This document shows positions 1 through 12,219 of a stretch of DNA of 64,000 nucleotides, piece after piece. Origin of the DNA: Setophaga petechia (taxonomy: Eukaryota; Chordata; Aves; Passeriformes; Parulidae); assembly GCA_024362935.1 (NCBI GenBank), contig JANCRA010000006.1, forward strand, positions 33,783,924 through 33,847,923, read 5' to 3'. Numbering within the stretch: the stretch's first letter is position 1; each line of letters begins with the position of its first letter. Position numbers and translations under genes: made by a program. The notes under the pieces are model-generated. The model saw only the letters and a program-made list of their open reading frames with translations. It ran no database searches and was not told the origin of the DNA.

Positions 1-96
1 CGCCACGGCCAGGGGAGGCTGGAGCCCGCCAGGCGCCAGGGCAGAAACCGGCCAAGCCCCTTGCCAGGGATGCGGCAGCGTCACACAAAACCTGAC

Positions 97-3000
97 CTTG
101 GCCACCTGCAGGTTCTCATCGTGCCAGCGCAAGAATAGAGGGAGCAGGCTCTGGTTCACGATTGTCGTGAGAAGTTCTTCCCCCTCTTCCATTACCAGCT
201 CCATCACCTTGCAGAAGAGCTGAATGGAGAGCAGCTGCACGTGCTTTTGTTCTGGAAGGAAAGGAAAAGTCCTAAGCACCAACTACTTCAGGCCCATTGG
301 GGCAAAGGCCCAAAACTGCACAGAACACAAAGTTTCCAGGTAGCCACTGCCCCCTTCTCACCAGCGAGGGCTCTTGGCCGAGCACCATGAGGCCTCTGAG
401 CGCCAGGCGCAGCCTGTCCCTGCACTGGGTCGGCAGGTGCCTGGATACCACCAGCAGGGCACTGGGACCGTGTTTGCTCAGGTCCAGGCACTCGAGGAGC
501 GGAAAGGCACAGGAGGGCAGTGACGGGGGAACCAGCTAGCAGGAGCCCAGAGCCTCACAGGGCCGGGCCCAGGCAGCAGCAGCAGCACAGGGCGCAGGCA
601 GCGTGCCAGGCAGCTGCAGCTACGAGAGGCCCGAGAGCTGGGAGGCAGCTCAGCCAGGCAGCGCTGGACACCCGGCTCACCTCCACAAAGAAGGCCAGGG
701 CAGGCAAATGCCAGCAGGTCTGTTTCCCCATGAGCAGGCTTAGCAGGTGCAAGGCCATGTAGGGACACAAGGGGCTCAAGCCACGGCGCATCTCCCTGGC
801 AGGGGAAAAAGGCACCAAGGCCCTGAGCCTCCCAGGGTGGGCAAACCTCTCCCAGGAGTGACTCACAGAGGTCTGATCTTTCCCCAGCGCTCTGCAAGTG
901 CATATGAGCCCCTTGGGAGGCAGCTGCTCCTGGGCATCCTCCTCTCCCAGCCCTTTGCAGTCTGCTCGGCCCTCCCTCGGTGACAAGGCCCTCTCGCTTA
1001 TGACCCCGGGGACTGTGTGGGGCACTGCAGGCACAGGGCACAAATACTGGCAGTGGTGGCAGGAGTAAGGGATGTCACCTGGCCAGCAGACCCGCTGCAT
1101 AGTGCTGGGTGTCGGCACAGAGCAGGGTGTCGCAGAGCTGCTTGTGCTCTGAAGCCAGCAGATTCTTGCCAAAGCCCAGGCAGGAGAGCAGAGCCTTCAT
1201 GGTCTGCGCTGCAAACCTGCCTGCCGAGCAAAGGCCAGGTCATTCTGGGAGCGCTGGCCCTGGCCACGAGGGCATGGGAAGGACGGGGTGCCTGGTACCT
1301 GTTGGGGTGGCTGGGAAGGCTGTGTTCCTCCAGGCACGCTCTCCAGAAGCTCCGGGTCTCAACGTCCCCTGGCATCTGCTCTGTGGCGGTGACAATTTGC
1401 AAGAACAGAGCCACGAACAGTTGGGGAGAATGAAGCAGAATGGCATAGTGCCACTCGGACATGGGGGCAATCCTCCACATTGTCAGAGTTGCCTGCAAGA
1501 GACAAAGTAGCCTGAGACAGCGCTCAGTGCCAGGGTGTCCACGAGGCAGGGCCCAAGGGGAGACGCAGGGGGAGCACCCGGCCTGCTGCCCCTGAGCCTG
1601 CCCCTAGGCCAGCTTTGAGCCCAGGCAGGGAGCTGCAGGCTGGGGAGAGCAGGGAGAGCTGCTGGAGAGGCGACCGGGAGGGCGAGCAAAGGCCAGCTCC
1701 AGAAACTCACAGCCAGGGTAAGGACGGCCTTGTTGTTCCCCCAGGAGAAGCTGCCGTAGGGTGGCTGCTCCTCCATGGCAGAGAGCAGCGCTGGAAGCAC
1801 CTCCTGGGCGGCCACTCTCGACGTGCCCATGGCTCTCCACATCAGCACGGTGGCTCTGTGGGAGCAGAGCTGTGTGTCAGCACCGTGCCGCGTGCGGCTG
1901 CGTGGGGCCGGGTGACAGAGCCTCGGTGCCCTGAGGAGCAGGGAGGGAGCATGGCAGAGGCTCAGGAAACAGAAAGGCCCGAGTTTCCCGCAGCTCTCCA
2001 TCTGTCTGGCAGAGCCCGCTGGACAGGCTGTACAGGGCGAGGGGCCCTGTGGGCCGGTGAGCCCCGAGCTCTCGAGGCAGTTGTGCCCCGTACCCGCCAC
2101 ACGTTGGGGCACAGCGCAGAAGGCTCATCACCACTTGAGCAGGGTGTTCTTCAGTCAGGCTCAGAATCTCCGTTTGCAGCCCGGCATCCACGGTGACACA
2201 GGACGCCAGTCTCTGGAAAATGTCCCTGACCGTGGCCAGCACCTGGAGGAGGCAGCATGGGAAAGACTTGGAGTGCTGTCCAAGGCAGACACTTGGCCAG
2301 CTTCCCCCAAGAAGTGCTTGCCTTCCCACACCAGTGTGATGGCCTCAAAGGCTGAGGGGGTCCAGCATATGTAGCTTGAGGGGCCACATGATCCTGGGAG
2401 ACCTTCAGCCCTGGCCCCATGCTGCTTACCTGCTGCAGAGAAGCAGCACGCTTCTGGAAAACCTCCAGAGTGGGTGCAGGAGTCCCGGTCAGTGTGGGCC
2501 TGGCCTGAGTCTCTGGCATGCCCTGAGCCTGGGTGTCAGTGGTGGCCATGCCCTCAGTCAGGGCCATGTCAGCCTCCGCCCTGCCCTCAGCCGTGTCCTG
2601 CTCAGAGGCTGCTGCGAGCTCTGAGGACGCTGAGCTGGCAGCAGGCTCTGCCCGCAGCTGGCCAGGCCTGGAGTCGGGCTGGGCCGTGCCCTTGGTGTTG
2701 GTGCCGCTGGTCTTTGTGCAGCCAAGGTGCAGGAGCCTCCGCAGTGTCTGCAGCAGAAGGGCGGGAAGAGAGGAACGTTCCATGGCCTGCTCCAAGCGCG
2801 GGACTCGGCCGGGCAGTGCCAGCAGGCCCGGCCCAGGTGGGGACGGCCGCAGGTACCTGCGCTGCTCTGCAGAAGAGGCCAAAGGTGGATTCCTGCTCTT
2901 GAGACCAGTCCTTGGCTGCATCAGGCAAAGAGTGAGCGTAGCCAGAGCTGAGGGGCTGCGGGAGAGACCGGAGAACACAGCCCAGCCCTGCGCTGCCCAG

Positions 3001-3455
3001 GCAGGGAGAGCCCCGGCATGCTGCAGGGGGATGGAGCACGGCCACTGCGCATGTCTGCCCAACCCCTCTTCTGTCCTTTCCGTGGGCAATTCCCCAGGGG
3101 ATGGCATGGCATGGCATGGGGCCAAGTTGGGTGCAGGCTCTAGCCCTGCAGCCCAGCTCTGCCACTCATCCTCCTGCGGTGGATGGAATGGCACCACCTC
3201 TTCAGTCTCCAGTGCTGGGGCAGCTCCAGGGCCTTCTTCCTCCTCCTCCACCCAGTCCAGCTTGGGCACTCTCGGGGGTCTCTGCTCTATGTGAGTGCCT
3301 GGAGCTACTTGCAGGAGAGATGGCTTGGGAAAGCTCCGGGGCACCAAGTCCCACACTCTGCCCTTGAGGGCAGCTGCAGAATAGAAGCCGCAGAAGGCCA
3401 CGGGTAACCGAGTACTGTGCTCTGGCCTTGAGCTCAGCTGCAGGAACAACGCCAC
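97..3455 (-). CDS. MROH-like gene A (maestro HEAT-like repeat family), 5' part, runs off left edge
   Basis: Exons on the minus strand, 5' to 3': an open 5' segment somewhere in 3060-3455 (boundaries unsure; contains RVPKLDWVEEEEE), then 2857-2947, 2430-2747, 2094-2242, 1711-1855, 1299-1492, 1079-1216, 681-795, 362-490 and 97-243. From 2857-2947 onward every exon is bounded by AG/GT and every junction keeps phase, with no stop. The protein is a chain of amphipathic leucine-rich helices (VLATVRDIFQRLASCVTVDA, HSPQLFVALFLQIVTATEQ, HVQLLSIQLFCKVMELV), as in the HEAT-repeat MROH family, which is multiplied in birds; its biochemical role is not well known. The 97-243 exon matches the layout of the 7789-7944 exon of gene B (both end in a HDEN-type stretch before the donor), so A and B are paralogues. 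The 2430-2747 exon carries a low-complexity Ala/Thr/Glu linker. Which MROH member it is cannot be decided here. The gene looks intact as far as seen. Confidence 0.72.
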
Positions 3456-4680
3456 AGAAAAGCCCCGGGTAAGACAGGAACGAGTGCGCTGTGCGGGGGC
3501 TCCTCACGGCACCGCTCTGTCCCATTATGCCCCGTTGCATGTTCCCAGCACCTGGGCAAGCTTCTATTTCCCACGTATCAAAAAGGGGCCTTGGACACCG
3601 GGTTCCGTTCCATGGCACGCTGACTGTGCTGCAGCGTGTCACCCACAGCCATTGCACACACTGTCTCCTGCCCTGGGGCCGCCCTCAGCCCAGCCAAAGT
3701 GGCCCAGGCAGGAAGGAATGCCTGGCCCCAGGTGTCTGAGACAGCCCGCAAAAGACCTTTAGGAAGGGCTCAGACCATCAGCAAACACCGCCCGGCTCTG
3801 TGGGCTCAGTCCTATCCCCATATCTTTCCCTGACAGCGTTTGAATTTCTAAATGAGAATCATTTGAAGGGAGGGGATTTACATTTTCCATTTCAGAGAAG
3901 CCTTCTTCCTTCCTGAGCAGACACCTCTCTCTTCAAACCAAGACACTTGTTTATCATCTTGCAGATGCGCAGTTGCTGGGCAGCCCCGTTCTACACCAGG
4001 GACCTGGAGAACCATTCCCAGCAACTGGGAAAATCCTGCGGGGTCCATCCACCCATAGAAGAGGTCTCCAAATTTGCCCAGAAAGTGGGTCCAGCTTTTA
4101 TAGGCCAAAAAGAGCAAGTCCAAGTGACTCGATGATATTTTTAGCCCAGATAGCCCTGCAGCTGAAGGCACACTTCACAATCAGCAGGGGACACAGCTAG
4201 ACCAAAGCCCAGATCTCTTCCAGGAGCCTTTCTCCTCAAACATCCTTCAAACGAGCCTCCATTCAAGTCAGCTGGGAAAGTTTCTTCCAATGATACATGC
4301 TGGCACATAACTAGACAGGGTTATGTGAAAGATTCTAAAGCAGCAGCTCTGGAGTCAAAGAGCCAGCACTAAGAGTCCTTGTCATGTCTTTGTAGCTAAA
4401 TCCCACTTTGAGGGAGTTGGAGGAGTTTGGAACGAGCTAGAGAGCGGAGCTCTGAGTTTTTAGATGATGCCATTGCTTTTTCTTCTCTTCTACATAGACA
4501 GGAAGAGTGAGTTTGGCTCACATCTCCACCGCATGGCTCACAGGGCTGCAAAACTTGTAGTTACAAGAGCTTTGAAGGATTCTTGGCTAAGAAGACACGG
4601 GCAAGAAGGGCATTTCTGTTTTGGAGCCAATCCTTCAATATTTCATCTTACAGACTCATGCTCTCGGGGTCTCTAGCTGG
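3456..4680. other. No gene recognised
   Basis: Upstream flank of MROH-like gene A, about 1.2 kb. No coding frame, repeat family or RNA gene was recognised. A CpG-poor, moderately GC-rich stretch next to the gene (3456-3830) may include its promoter, but no clear core element was seen. Confidence 0.4.
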
Positions 4681-5470
4681 TCAGAGTGACCCCAAGATAA
4701 GTTAGAAAGTCTCTTTTCCCAGCCCGGCGGTGGAAGAAGGAGTCAGAGCTCTTTGTTTCTCGGTCTCAAGGTTGGTTATTGTATCTTATCTATAAATATC
4801 TTTCTCCTGTCCTGCCGAGGTCCGCTCAGCAAAACAGTCTAAGGCACTCTGCCTCCCCTGGGGCGCTGTTATCTTTTATACTAAAAACAACGACGTGTAC
4901 AATATTTACAATTGCCTTCCAATACCTATCGTCTACGTTAGACAGTGAGCTTCTACTCTAAACCAATCTAAAAGTGCCAACATCACAGCAGAAGATGGAG
5001 GCCAAGAAGAAGGAGGAGAAAAGCTGGACATGTCCATATTCTTCCATCTTGCCCCCTGAAGCCCCATTCTAAAAACCCCAAAAATCTATTTTCCCACTCT
5101 GTGATAAATTCACTATCATTCTACTTAAACTTTTGTGGCTTGTCATTCTTCATACAAGGTTGGTCATTGTTTTTTCCAAGGGCTATATCAAAGGCACAGG
5201 AGTCTTGGGATCTGTGCCAAGGCCTCTGAGCCTTCTGACAAGGTCTCGAGTCCTGCAGGGCAGCCAGAGGAATTTCCTGCATTCCCACATCATGCTACAG
5301 TGTAAGCTTCCTTAGCCAATCCTGTTATGACACACAAACCTTCAGCACTGCATCCTCAACTTCTTGTTTACCATTGGAACTACTTTTTTTTCTAGATCTT
5401 GAACTCTAAAACTCTAAACTTTCCTCCCCTGCAACTTTCCTCCCCGTGTCTCTGCTATCAACTCGAAATC
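4681..5470 (-). mobile_element. LTR-like repeat (probable solo LTR of an avian ERV)
   Basis: A non-coding block whose wording is familiar from avian LTRs: a TTATTGTATCTTATC stretch, the TTTATACTAAAAAC and TACAATATTTACAATT blocks, then AT-rich and pyrimidine-rich sequence. Read on the minus strand it offers TATA-like elements, which suggests minus orientation. No second copy or target-site duplication was found, so the ends are approximate. The family assignment is from recall of avian repeat sequence, not a search. Confidence 0.45.
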
Positions 5471-6256
5471 CGCATTCTCACTTCTAGCACCTAAGTTTGG
5501 AAGCCCTTTCCAAGGTCTCAGATCAAATCCTGTGTTTAATTCTAAGCTTTGCGGACAAGACCAAAGGTCTGAGATTTCCTTGCATTTGGGTTTCCAACAC
5601 CACTGATGCTGTTAGTTCCAGCATGCCCAGGATCCCTCTTGCAAGTCAACTCTGGCAGGAACAAGGCGGCTGCCAGGGGGCTGCTTGTGGCCTCTGAGAG
5701 GCCATTGCTCAGGGCTTGCCAGTGCCCCAGCCCCTCAGGCTCTGCCCCAGCCTGGCCAGGCTGCCTGGCAGCAGCAGCGCCGCAGCCCCACAGAAGCTGC
5801 AGAGCAGCCCCATGCAGGGGCACCTGGGAGCCCTCAGCAAGGCAGCCAGCAGCACACGGGCAGGAGGACACGGATGGCGCTTCCTGCCTGGCACAGGGCT
5901 TGTGGCCATCTCCAGGCACCGCTCGGGCAGGGACCCAGCAGCTCCGGCCCCTGCCCAGCCGCTCTGTGGGCAGCACAAAGGCTTCAGCAGAAGCACCAAA
6001 GGCCAAAGGGCTTTTGGCCACTTCCCCTTGCCCACTGCACACCTGGGCACCTGGCTGAGCACAAGCACCCTTTTCCCCCTCCTCCCCTATTCCCTGTGCA
6101 CCCTGGGCAGCAAAGAAAATCTCCTGGGAGTGTGTATATTATAACACGGTCTATATTTACAAAGGGTGAGAAATAGAATGGAAGAAAAGAAAAATCTGAA
6201 AGAAAAGTAAAAATCCCCACTGGCTCAGGCTGCGCCAGCAAAGAGACCCTCCCGCA
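5471..6256. other. 3' flank of MROH-like gene B, no gene recognised
   Basis: GC-rich 5640-6060, then a short AT-rich stretch at 6120-6215. On the minus strand it follows the stop codon of gene B and would include its 3' UTR. No AATAAA was seen on that strand; an ATTAAA (plus-strand TTTAAT near 5537) is the only polyadenylation-like hexamer noticed. Confidence 0.35.
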
Positions 6257-8254
6257 TCATCTCTCTACAGAGCTCAGGCAGTGCAACCAGCCGAGCCGCA
6301 ACAGACGAGGCCAAGTGATCCATGCCCTGTGCAGCTGATCGTGCAGCCTCTGGAAGATGGAATATCGCCCTCGCTGTGTTGCTCGGAGGACATGCAGTGT
6401 TTCATGTGCCAGCTCTGACACGGCACTGCTCATGTCCTCCGTCAGGCGTTCCAGGGCTGCAAGAGAGAGGAATAGAGCCAAGGTCAGATGCCGGATCTGT
6501 GGGGAGCCAAGGAGAGCCCCCTGCCAGGGCCATCCCAGCCGGCTCTTGCCATGGCCAGGAGGGAGCAGGGAGCAAGGGGATCAGCCCGAAGCTGCTGGCC
6601 ACCAATGGCCCAGGTGGCCCTGAAATCTCAGGGTGCTCTGACCCCCGGAGCAGAGCCCTCCGCAGCCGGGGCAGGGCTTGCAGCTCTCCCAGTGCCAGCC
6701 CGCGCTGTCAGACCGCTGCCCTCGCTCACCAGTGCAGATCAGCTGCAGCTCCCGTTGCTGCCCCCTCAGGCGCCGCCCGGCCATGCCTGTGAACACAGAG
6801 CCTGTCACGGCCCCAGCGGCACAGCTCCCTGCCAGCGGCGCTGTGGCCACACGGGCTGCTGGCCCGGCAGGGCTCAGCCCGGCCCTTGGCGCACGCTGCC
6901 GGCCCAGGGCACAGCTGCCAGAGGGCGGCAGCAGCAATGCCCAGGCCAGGCGGGGCTCCACGGCGCCGGGCCCGGCTGGCGCTGCCGGGGCAGCAGGCAG
7001 GGCTGGGGCCGAGCTGCGGCAGGCCGGAAAGGGGAGGGAACCCGGGCTTGTGGCTCACCCATGAACCTGACGGCCGCCTCTCGCAGGGGCTCCTGTGGGC
7101 TCTGCAGGTAGCGCAGGGCCCGGTGCAGGTGCTCGGCCGCTCGGCTCCTGTCCTCTGCCAGCTGCAGAGAGCGGCAGGAGGGAAGGGTTGGCACGCGCTC
7201 AGCCCCTGGGCCGGGCGCTGCCTGCCCCCAGCCCCGGTCTCCCCTGCCCGTACAGCCCTGAGGCGCGGCCAGCAGCCGCTGGCCGAGGGCTCCCGAGGGC
7301 AGGGGGCAGAGGGCCGGCTGCTGCCTAGGGAGCCGCGGTGCCGGCCCCCAGCCCCGCTGGGCCGGGGCTCCACGGGCACCCGGCTCGCGCCCATGGGAGC
7401 CTGGAGAAGAGCCCGCGCTGCCTCTGGCTGCAGCAGCAGCGGGCAGGGGCACAGCTGCCAGCCCCGCACACTGAGCACCGCCCTCAGGGGCCTGCTCCAG
7501 GCTGAGGCTGGGGGTTCTCGGCTGCTCTTACCAGGCCCTCGCCAATCCTCCATGTCTGATCCAGGTGTAGCATTTGTTCTAGATCCCTCCTCTTTAGGAA
7601 TCTGGCTGCAGAATGCAGCGTTTCTCGGGAGGCCTGGAGAGCAGCAGAGAGGCACAGATGGCCCCACAGGCCAGGGCACAGGAGCATCCCAGTGCCGCAG
7701 CCTGGAGGAGGCTGCAGCATGCAAGGTGCCAGGGCAGGAGGCAGCCAAGCCCCCTCCCAGGGGGCAGCAGCTGGCCACAAGTCCTCACTTCCGCAAGAAT
7801 CTGATTCTCATCATGGCAGTGGAAGTAGAGTGGGACCAGGCTCTGGTGCACGTGGGGCTTCAGGGCCTTTCTTCCATCTTTGGTTAGTAAGTCCAGCATC
7901 TCTTGAAAGACACACATGCAGCTCAGCTGCACCTGGATATCATCCTGTATGAAAGGAAGGGCAAAAGACCTCAGCATCAGCTGCTTCAGACCCCTCAGGG
8001 CACAGGCCTGCATCTCCACAGGGCACCAAGTGTCCGGGCAGCAGCCAGTGGCCGTGGCTGTGGGCACAGAGCCTTACATGGTCAAAGAGTGGCAGGAGCG
8101 CCTCAGCCAGCGGCAGGGCGATGGGGGTGCCTATTGGGGCACCATTATCCAGGAGCAAGTATCTGAGTAGAAGAATGGTCATCCTGATCATGTCGCTATC
8201 GTTTTCTTGCAGGAGCTCCACAAGACTTTCACTCAGGCTCCACATTTTTTCAGC
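6257..8254 (-). CDS. MROH-like gene B, last six exons; 5' exons not found
   Basis: Minus-strand exons 8078-8254 (177 nt), 7789-7944 (156), 7532-7633 (102), 7059-7161 (103), 6730-6786 (57) and 6257-6456 (200, ending in a stop). All have AG/GT borders and every junction stays in frame, with no internal stop. The first exons read as HEAT-type helix pairs (SESLVELLQENDSDMIRMT, LLLRYLLLDNGAP, VQLSCMCVFQEMLDLLTK); then comes the exon with AARFLKRRDLEQML, a pattern usual near the C-terminus of avian MROH-like proteins. The last exon is basic and helical. The nearest upstream exon is missing: a retroviral LTR starts only 210 bp upstream of exon 8078-8254, at 8464, and no MROH exon was recognised beyond that provirus. 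It is either a gene with a 5.8-kb ERV in an intron or a truncated relic. The open frames favour recent or continued function. Confidence 0.72.
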
Positions 8255-8463
8255 CTGTGCGGAACACAAGGTTGTGAAAGGCCACCCTGCTGCCGCAGGG
8301 CCCAGAGGCCAAAGGCCTGTCCCCAAGCACTGGGGCAGCTGAAGCGGGAGGCAGGAGAGCTGGAAGCAGCTGCCCCAGCGCCCCAAGCCCAGGCAAGGCC
8401 AAGCAACTGCGTTGCCCAGCCCCACGCTGCCTGCACGGCTTCAGCCACTGCCCCCTCCTCACC

Positions 8464-8757
8464 TGTCGCTATCAGACACAAAGGAACACGAGCACACACC
8501 TCTTTCAAGGTGAAGGAAAAAAGGGAAGTTTTATTTTCTGACTCCTATATTTATAGTTTTACAAAGGTGACAGAGGATTGGAGGGTGACAGTGACACCTC
8601 GCCAATGACACTGGCTACAACAACAGTCCATCAATTCTCTCCTCCTCCATCAAAGGAATGTGAACAACAAGTTATTTACAAGAAAGTGTGTGATAAAGTT
8701 CCTTAGAAGAATGTCAACATCAGAAGGCCTTGAGAATCTTAAAAAACCAGGGCGACA
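8464..8757 (-). repeat. 3' LTR of ERV-A
   Basis: 294 bp with perfect hexamer inverted ends TGTCGC...GCGACA. On the minus strand it contains AATAAA (plus-strand TTTATT near 8530). It pairs with 14009-14300. The sequence just inside it (8758-8775) is pyrimidine-rich on plus, that is, a polypurine tract on minus (AGAAAAGGGTGAGA), as expected next to a 3' LTR. Confidence 0.85.
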
Positions 8758-8833
8758 TCTCACCCTTTTCTGTTTAAAAAAAAGAAAAAAGGAAAAGAAA
8801 ATGAACAATGCAAAAAGGAAGCATGAACGATGT

Positions 8834-11517
8834 TCAGTGTCCATTTGCAGAGGAATCATCAGAGTGATCACTCTCATCTTCTGCATCCGCGTCATCACTC
8901 AATGATTCACCCGCCTGATGCCTTTCAGGTTGGTCACGGTTTCCATCCTGCTCGTCGGCTGGATTCTGCCTCTGCGGTCGCAGGTCAGGGCGAACACATT
9001 TTGAAGGTACCCAGCGTACCCCAGTATCTGTGGATACACAAGCATACCCGCGCCCCAAAGGGATAAGGTCATAGGGACCTTCCCACTGTTTGGTGACTAA
9101 ATTCCGCACCTGAACCTTTGCCCGAGGCTGATGTGCCTCGTCCGCAGCCTGCAACGAGAGATGGTGATTCAAAATGACAGGGTTATCTGAGTTCTGTGGC
9201 ACAGTGAGATGATTAATTGTGCACAAAGCTTTGGCCAACCGACTTTGCGGGGTTTCACCCTGCATTCCCCGTTTTTGTTTTTGAAGAACCCGCTTCAGAG
9301 TACCATGAGCGCGTTCCACAATAGCCTGACCAGTGGGAGAATGAGGGATACCAAACTTGTGTGAGACACCCCACAACTGCAGGAACTGCCGCACCTTTTG
9401 CGATGCGTAAGCAGGACCATTGTCGGTTTTCACAGCAGAAGGTATGCCCAGAACGGCAAAGGCCTGCCTCCAGTGGGCGAGGACATCACGGGCCTTGTCC
9501 CTAGTGTGAGCCGAAGCCCACATTGCAGAGGAGAACGTGTCCACCGTGACATGCACATACTTAAACCGGCCAAACTCGGCAATCTGGGTGACATCAGTCT
9601 GCCAAAGCTCCAAGGCCCTAAGGCCTCTGGGGTTTACCCCTGCTGGCAAAGGCGGAGCAAGTGCATGGCAGTCATCACACGACTCAACAATGTCACGAGC
9701 CTCAGTTGGCGTCAGCTGAAACTGCTTCTGCAGGGTATGTGCGTTTTGGCAGGAAAACCCATGCAATGCCTCGGCCTGCGCGAGTGTATCAGGCTGAGGC
9801 ACCACCCACACTGGGTTAGCCAACTTGTCAGCCCTCGCGTTACCTTCCACAATAAAGCCTGGCAAATCAGTGTGACTCCTCACATGCAGAACATAAAAAG
9901 GATGAACCCGGGCCTGAATAGCACACCACAAGGTCTTCAGTAAATGGAACAAGGCAGGATTACTGACCTCCTTCAAAACCGAATGACCCAACCGTTGTGC
10001 GATATCAGCCACGTAGGCGGAATCCGTGACCAAGTTGAAAGGTTCCTGGGAAAATTTCTCAAATGCCATGACAGCAGCCCTCAATTCAACCAATTGGGCT
10101 GACCCATCCTCATGGCTTTCCAGAACCTGCCACTCAGATCCATCCCGCCAGGTAACAATGGCCTTTCCTGTTTACCCTGAATTGTCAGTAAAGATGGTGG
10201 GTCCTTGCACAGGTTCCTGACTATTTTTGGGCCGCAAAGAAATTTGTGTAGACTTTGCCATATGCAGTAGCCTATGGCTGGGCAGATGATAAGTGATCTG
10301 CCCTGAAAAATTTTCCAGAGCACTTTGCAGGGACACGCTGTTTGCAAAGCTCCAGTCAAAATCCTCCCGTTGCACCGGGAGTATGATCTTTGCAGGATCC
10401 GCACCCATCAATTGCAAACACCATTGCCGGCATTTGATTATCAAGCGAGCAATCAGCTCAAACAATGCAGTTGCCATCTTCTGCGGCTGATGGGGCAGGA
10501 AAACCCATTCCAGAACGTGCAAGGAATCAGACTATTTGTCTCTCCATTGGCCAATGATGCCCGTGGAATACGAATCCGGAGTGGTGATGAACGCAGTGAC
10601 ATCAACGGAGGGATCAATGCGATAACCTTGGCAAGCCAAAACAGCTTGCTGAACCACCTCCAACGCCTCACGTGCCTCAGGGGTCAGTGTGCGAGGTGAC
10701 TTCAAATCAGAGTCTCCTTTCAACAAATCATACAGAGGAGACAGCTGTGCGTCGGTTAGTCCCAAGTATGGACATAACCAAGTGATGACACCTATCAATT
10801 TCTGAACATCATTCAGTGTCTTCACAGAATGCACAAATTGCACCTCCTGGTGACGGATCGTCCGTTCCAGAATGTTGACCCCCAAGTACTTCCAAGGTGG
10901 TTGTTGTTGCACCTTTTCTGGAGCCACCTGCAGTCCATGAGCATGCAAAACATCGAGCAACCGAGGCTGAATCCTCAGCAGCTCATCCTGGGTGGATGCG
11001 GCCACCAAAATGTCGTCCATATAATGATACAAACGTGCATCAGGAAACTGCTTACGAACTCCAGACAGGTATGGGCCACATACCACTGGCATATGGCAGG
11101 AGAATTGCGCATTCCCTGAGGCAATGTCCTCCATTGATATCTCTGTGCGGGCTCAGCCTCGTTAATCACTGGCACCGAGAAGGCAAACTCCGGTCTGTCA
11201 TCGGGATGCAAAGGAATTGTAAAGAAAGAATCCTTCAGATCCACAATGAGGACCGGCCAGTCTGCGGGAAGCATGGTAGGCGATGGCATGCCCGCCTGCA
11301 ATGTCTCCATGCTTTCCATCACAGCATTAACCTTTTGGAGGTCTTGCAACAACCTCCATTTCCCAGATTTCTTTTTGATGCAGAAGACAGGAGTGTTCCA
11401 GGGACTGGAAGTAGGCTCCAGATGACCCTGGTCCAACTGCTCCTGCACCAGATTCCGAAGAGTGTCGTATTTATCTTGAGGGAGGGGCCACTGTTTCTCC
11501 CAGACAGGTTTGTCCAC
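8834..11517 (-). pseudogene. pol: ERV-A pol: reverse transcriptase, RNase H, integrase (broken)
   Basis: Read 5' to 3' on minus. RT (11517-10532) has SGKWRLLQDLQKVN, VDLKDSFFTIPL, LPQGM and the catalytic YMDD. A frameshift lies between about 11134 and 11050, upstream of YMDD, and a TAG at about 10532-10534 ends that part. The connection and start of RNase H follow (FTDNSG), with a TAA at about 10172. RNase H continues with VELRAAVMAFEKF and TDSAYVADIA. Integrase (8834-9800) has the zinc-binding Cys pair (CDDCHAL) and catalytic Asp, Asp and Glu at WQTDVT, KTDNGPAY and GQAIVERAHG. It ends in a long acidic Ser/Asp tail. The RNase H/integrase segment 8834-10093 is one open frame of 419 codons. 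Motif wording is that of class II (beta/alpha-like) retroviruses. Nonfunctional as a whole. Confidence 0.88.
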
Positions 11518-12219
11518 CAGTCACCGTATAGGAGGCATCGGACACTCTGTGCCCTTCACTGCAGTGGCCCCCATCAAAAATCCGTCCCGATGCACACCCC
11601 CAGACAGACAGAACATCCCTCCCCCAGAGGTTGGCAGGAGTAGAAGTAACATGAGGCCTAAGCCAGGCCGTCTGTCCCTCCGGGTTCGTGACCAGCACAG
11701 GCTGCTGGCTCACGTAGCATTGCGCCGTCCCTCCCAGGCCTCGACAGACGTCCCCACTGGATCCAAGGGCCACTCCAGGGGCCAGGCAGCTAGGGAGAGA
11801 ACTGTGACGTCAGCACCGCTGTCGAGAAGCCCGCGAGGGGGATTTCCGACGGTGCCACACCAGGAACAGAGAGGGTACGCAGCACCTCGGGACGGTCCTT
11901 GGTCAGGACGGCAGTCCAGTGAACTTGAGGCGGCCCAGTGGATCCAAAGCCACCAGCTCCATGCAACTGGTCATCTGCCCTGCAAACAGAGGACTTAAAA
12001 GGCACAAATTGAGCGAGCCGCATCCCTTTCGGGATCGTGACGGGGGCGTGTGTGTGGAGACCATGGCACAAATCTGCCTTGTGAAATCCGCATCAATGAG
12101 CCCCAGGTGAACAATGATGCCCTGAAGGGTGGCACTGGACCTCCCCATAAGGGGAGCACTCATGCCCCCACCCAAGGGGCCAAAGGCATCCAGGGGAACC
12201 TTGTGTATCTCAGAAGATT
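11518..12219 (-). pseudogene. pro: ERV-A pro / dUTPase-like region (degraded)
   Basis: Between gag and RT on minus, in the usual place for protease. Seen: VTIPKGMRLAQFVPF, which has the wording of a retroviral dUTPase end, and fragments with NLWGRDVLSVWG, like the conserved Gly-Arg-Asp helix near the protease C-terminus. The frame changes more than once, and no clean Asp-Ser/Thr-Gly active site could be read with confidence. Assigned mainly from position and these two motifs. Confidence 0.6.

Noticed and set aside
478..1172. Long minus open frames crossing several MROH exons
   Set aside because: They run through introns; the splice-phase model explains the conserved text better.
8458..8764. 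CTCACC on both sides of the left ERV-A LTR as a target-site duplication of a solo LTR
   Set aside because: The inner copy is part of the polypurine tract and a second LTR with internal genes is present.
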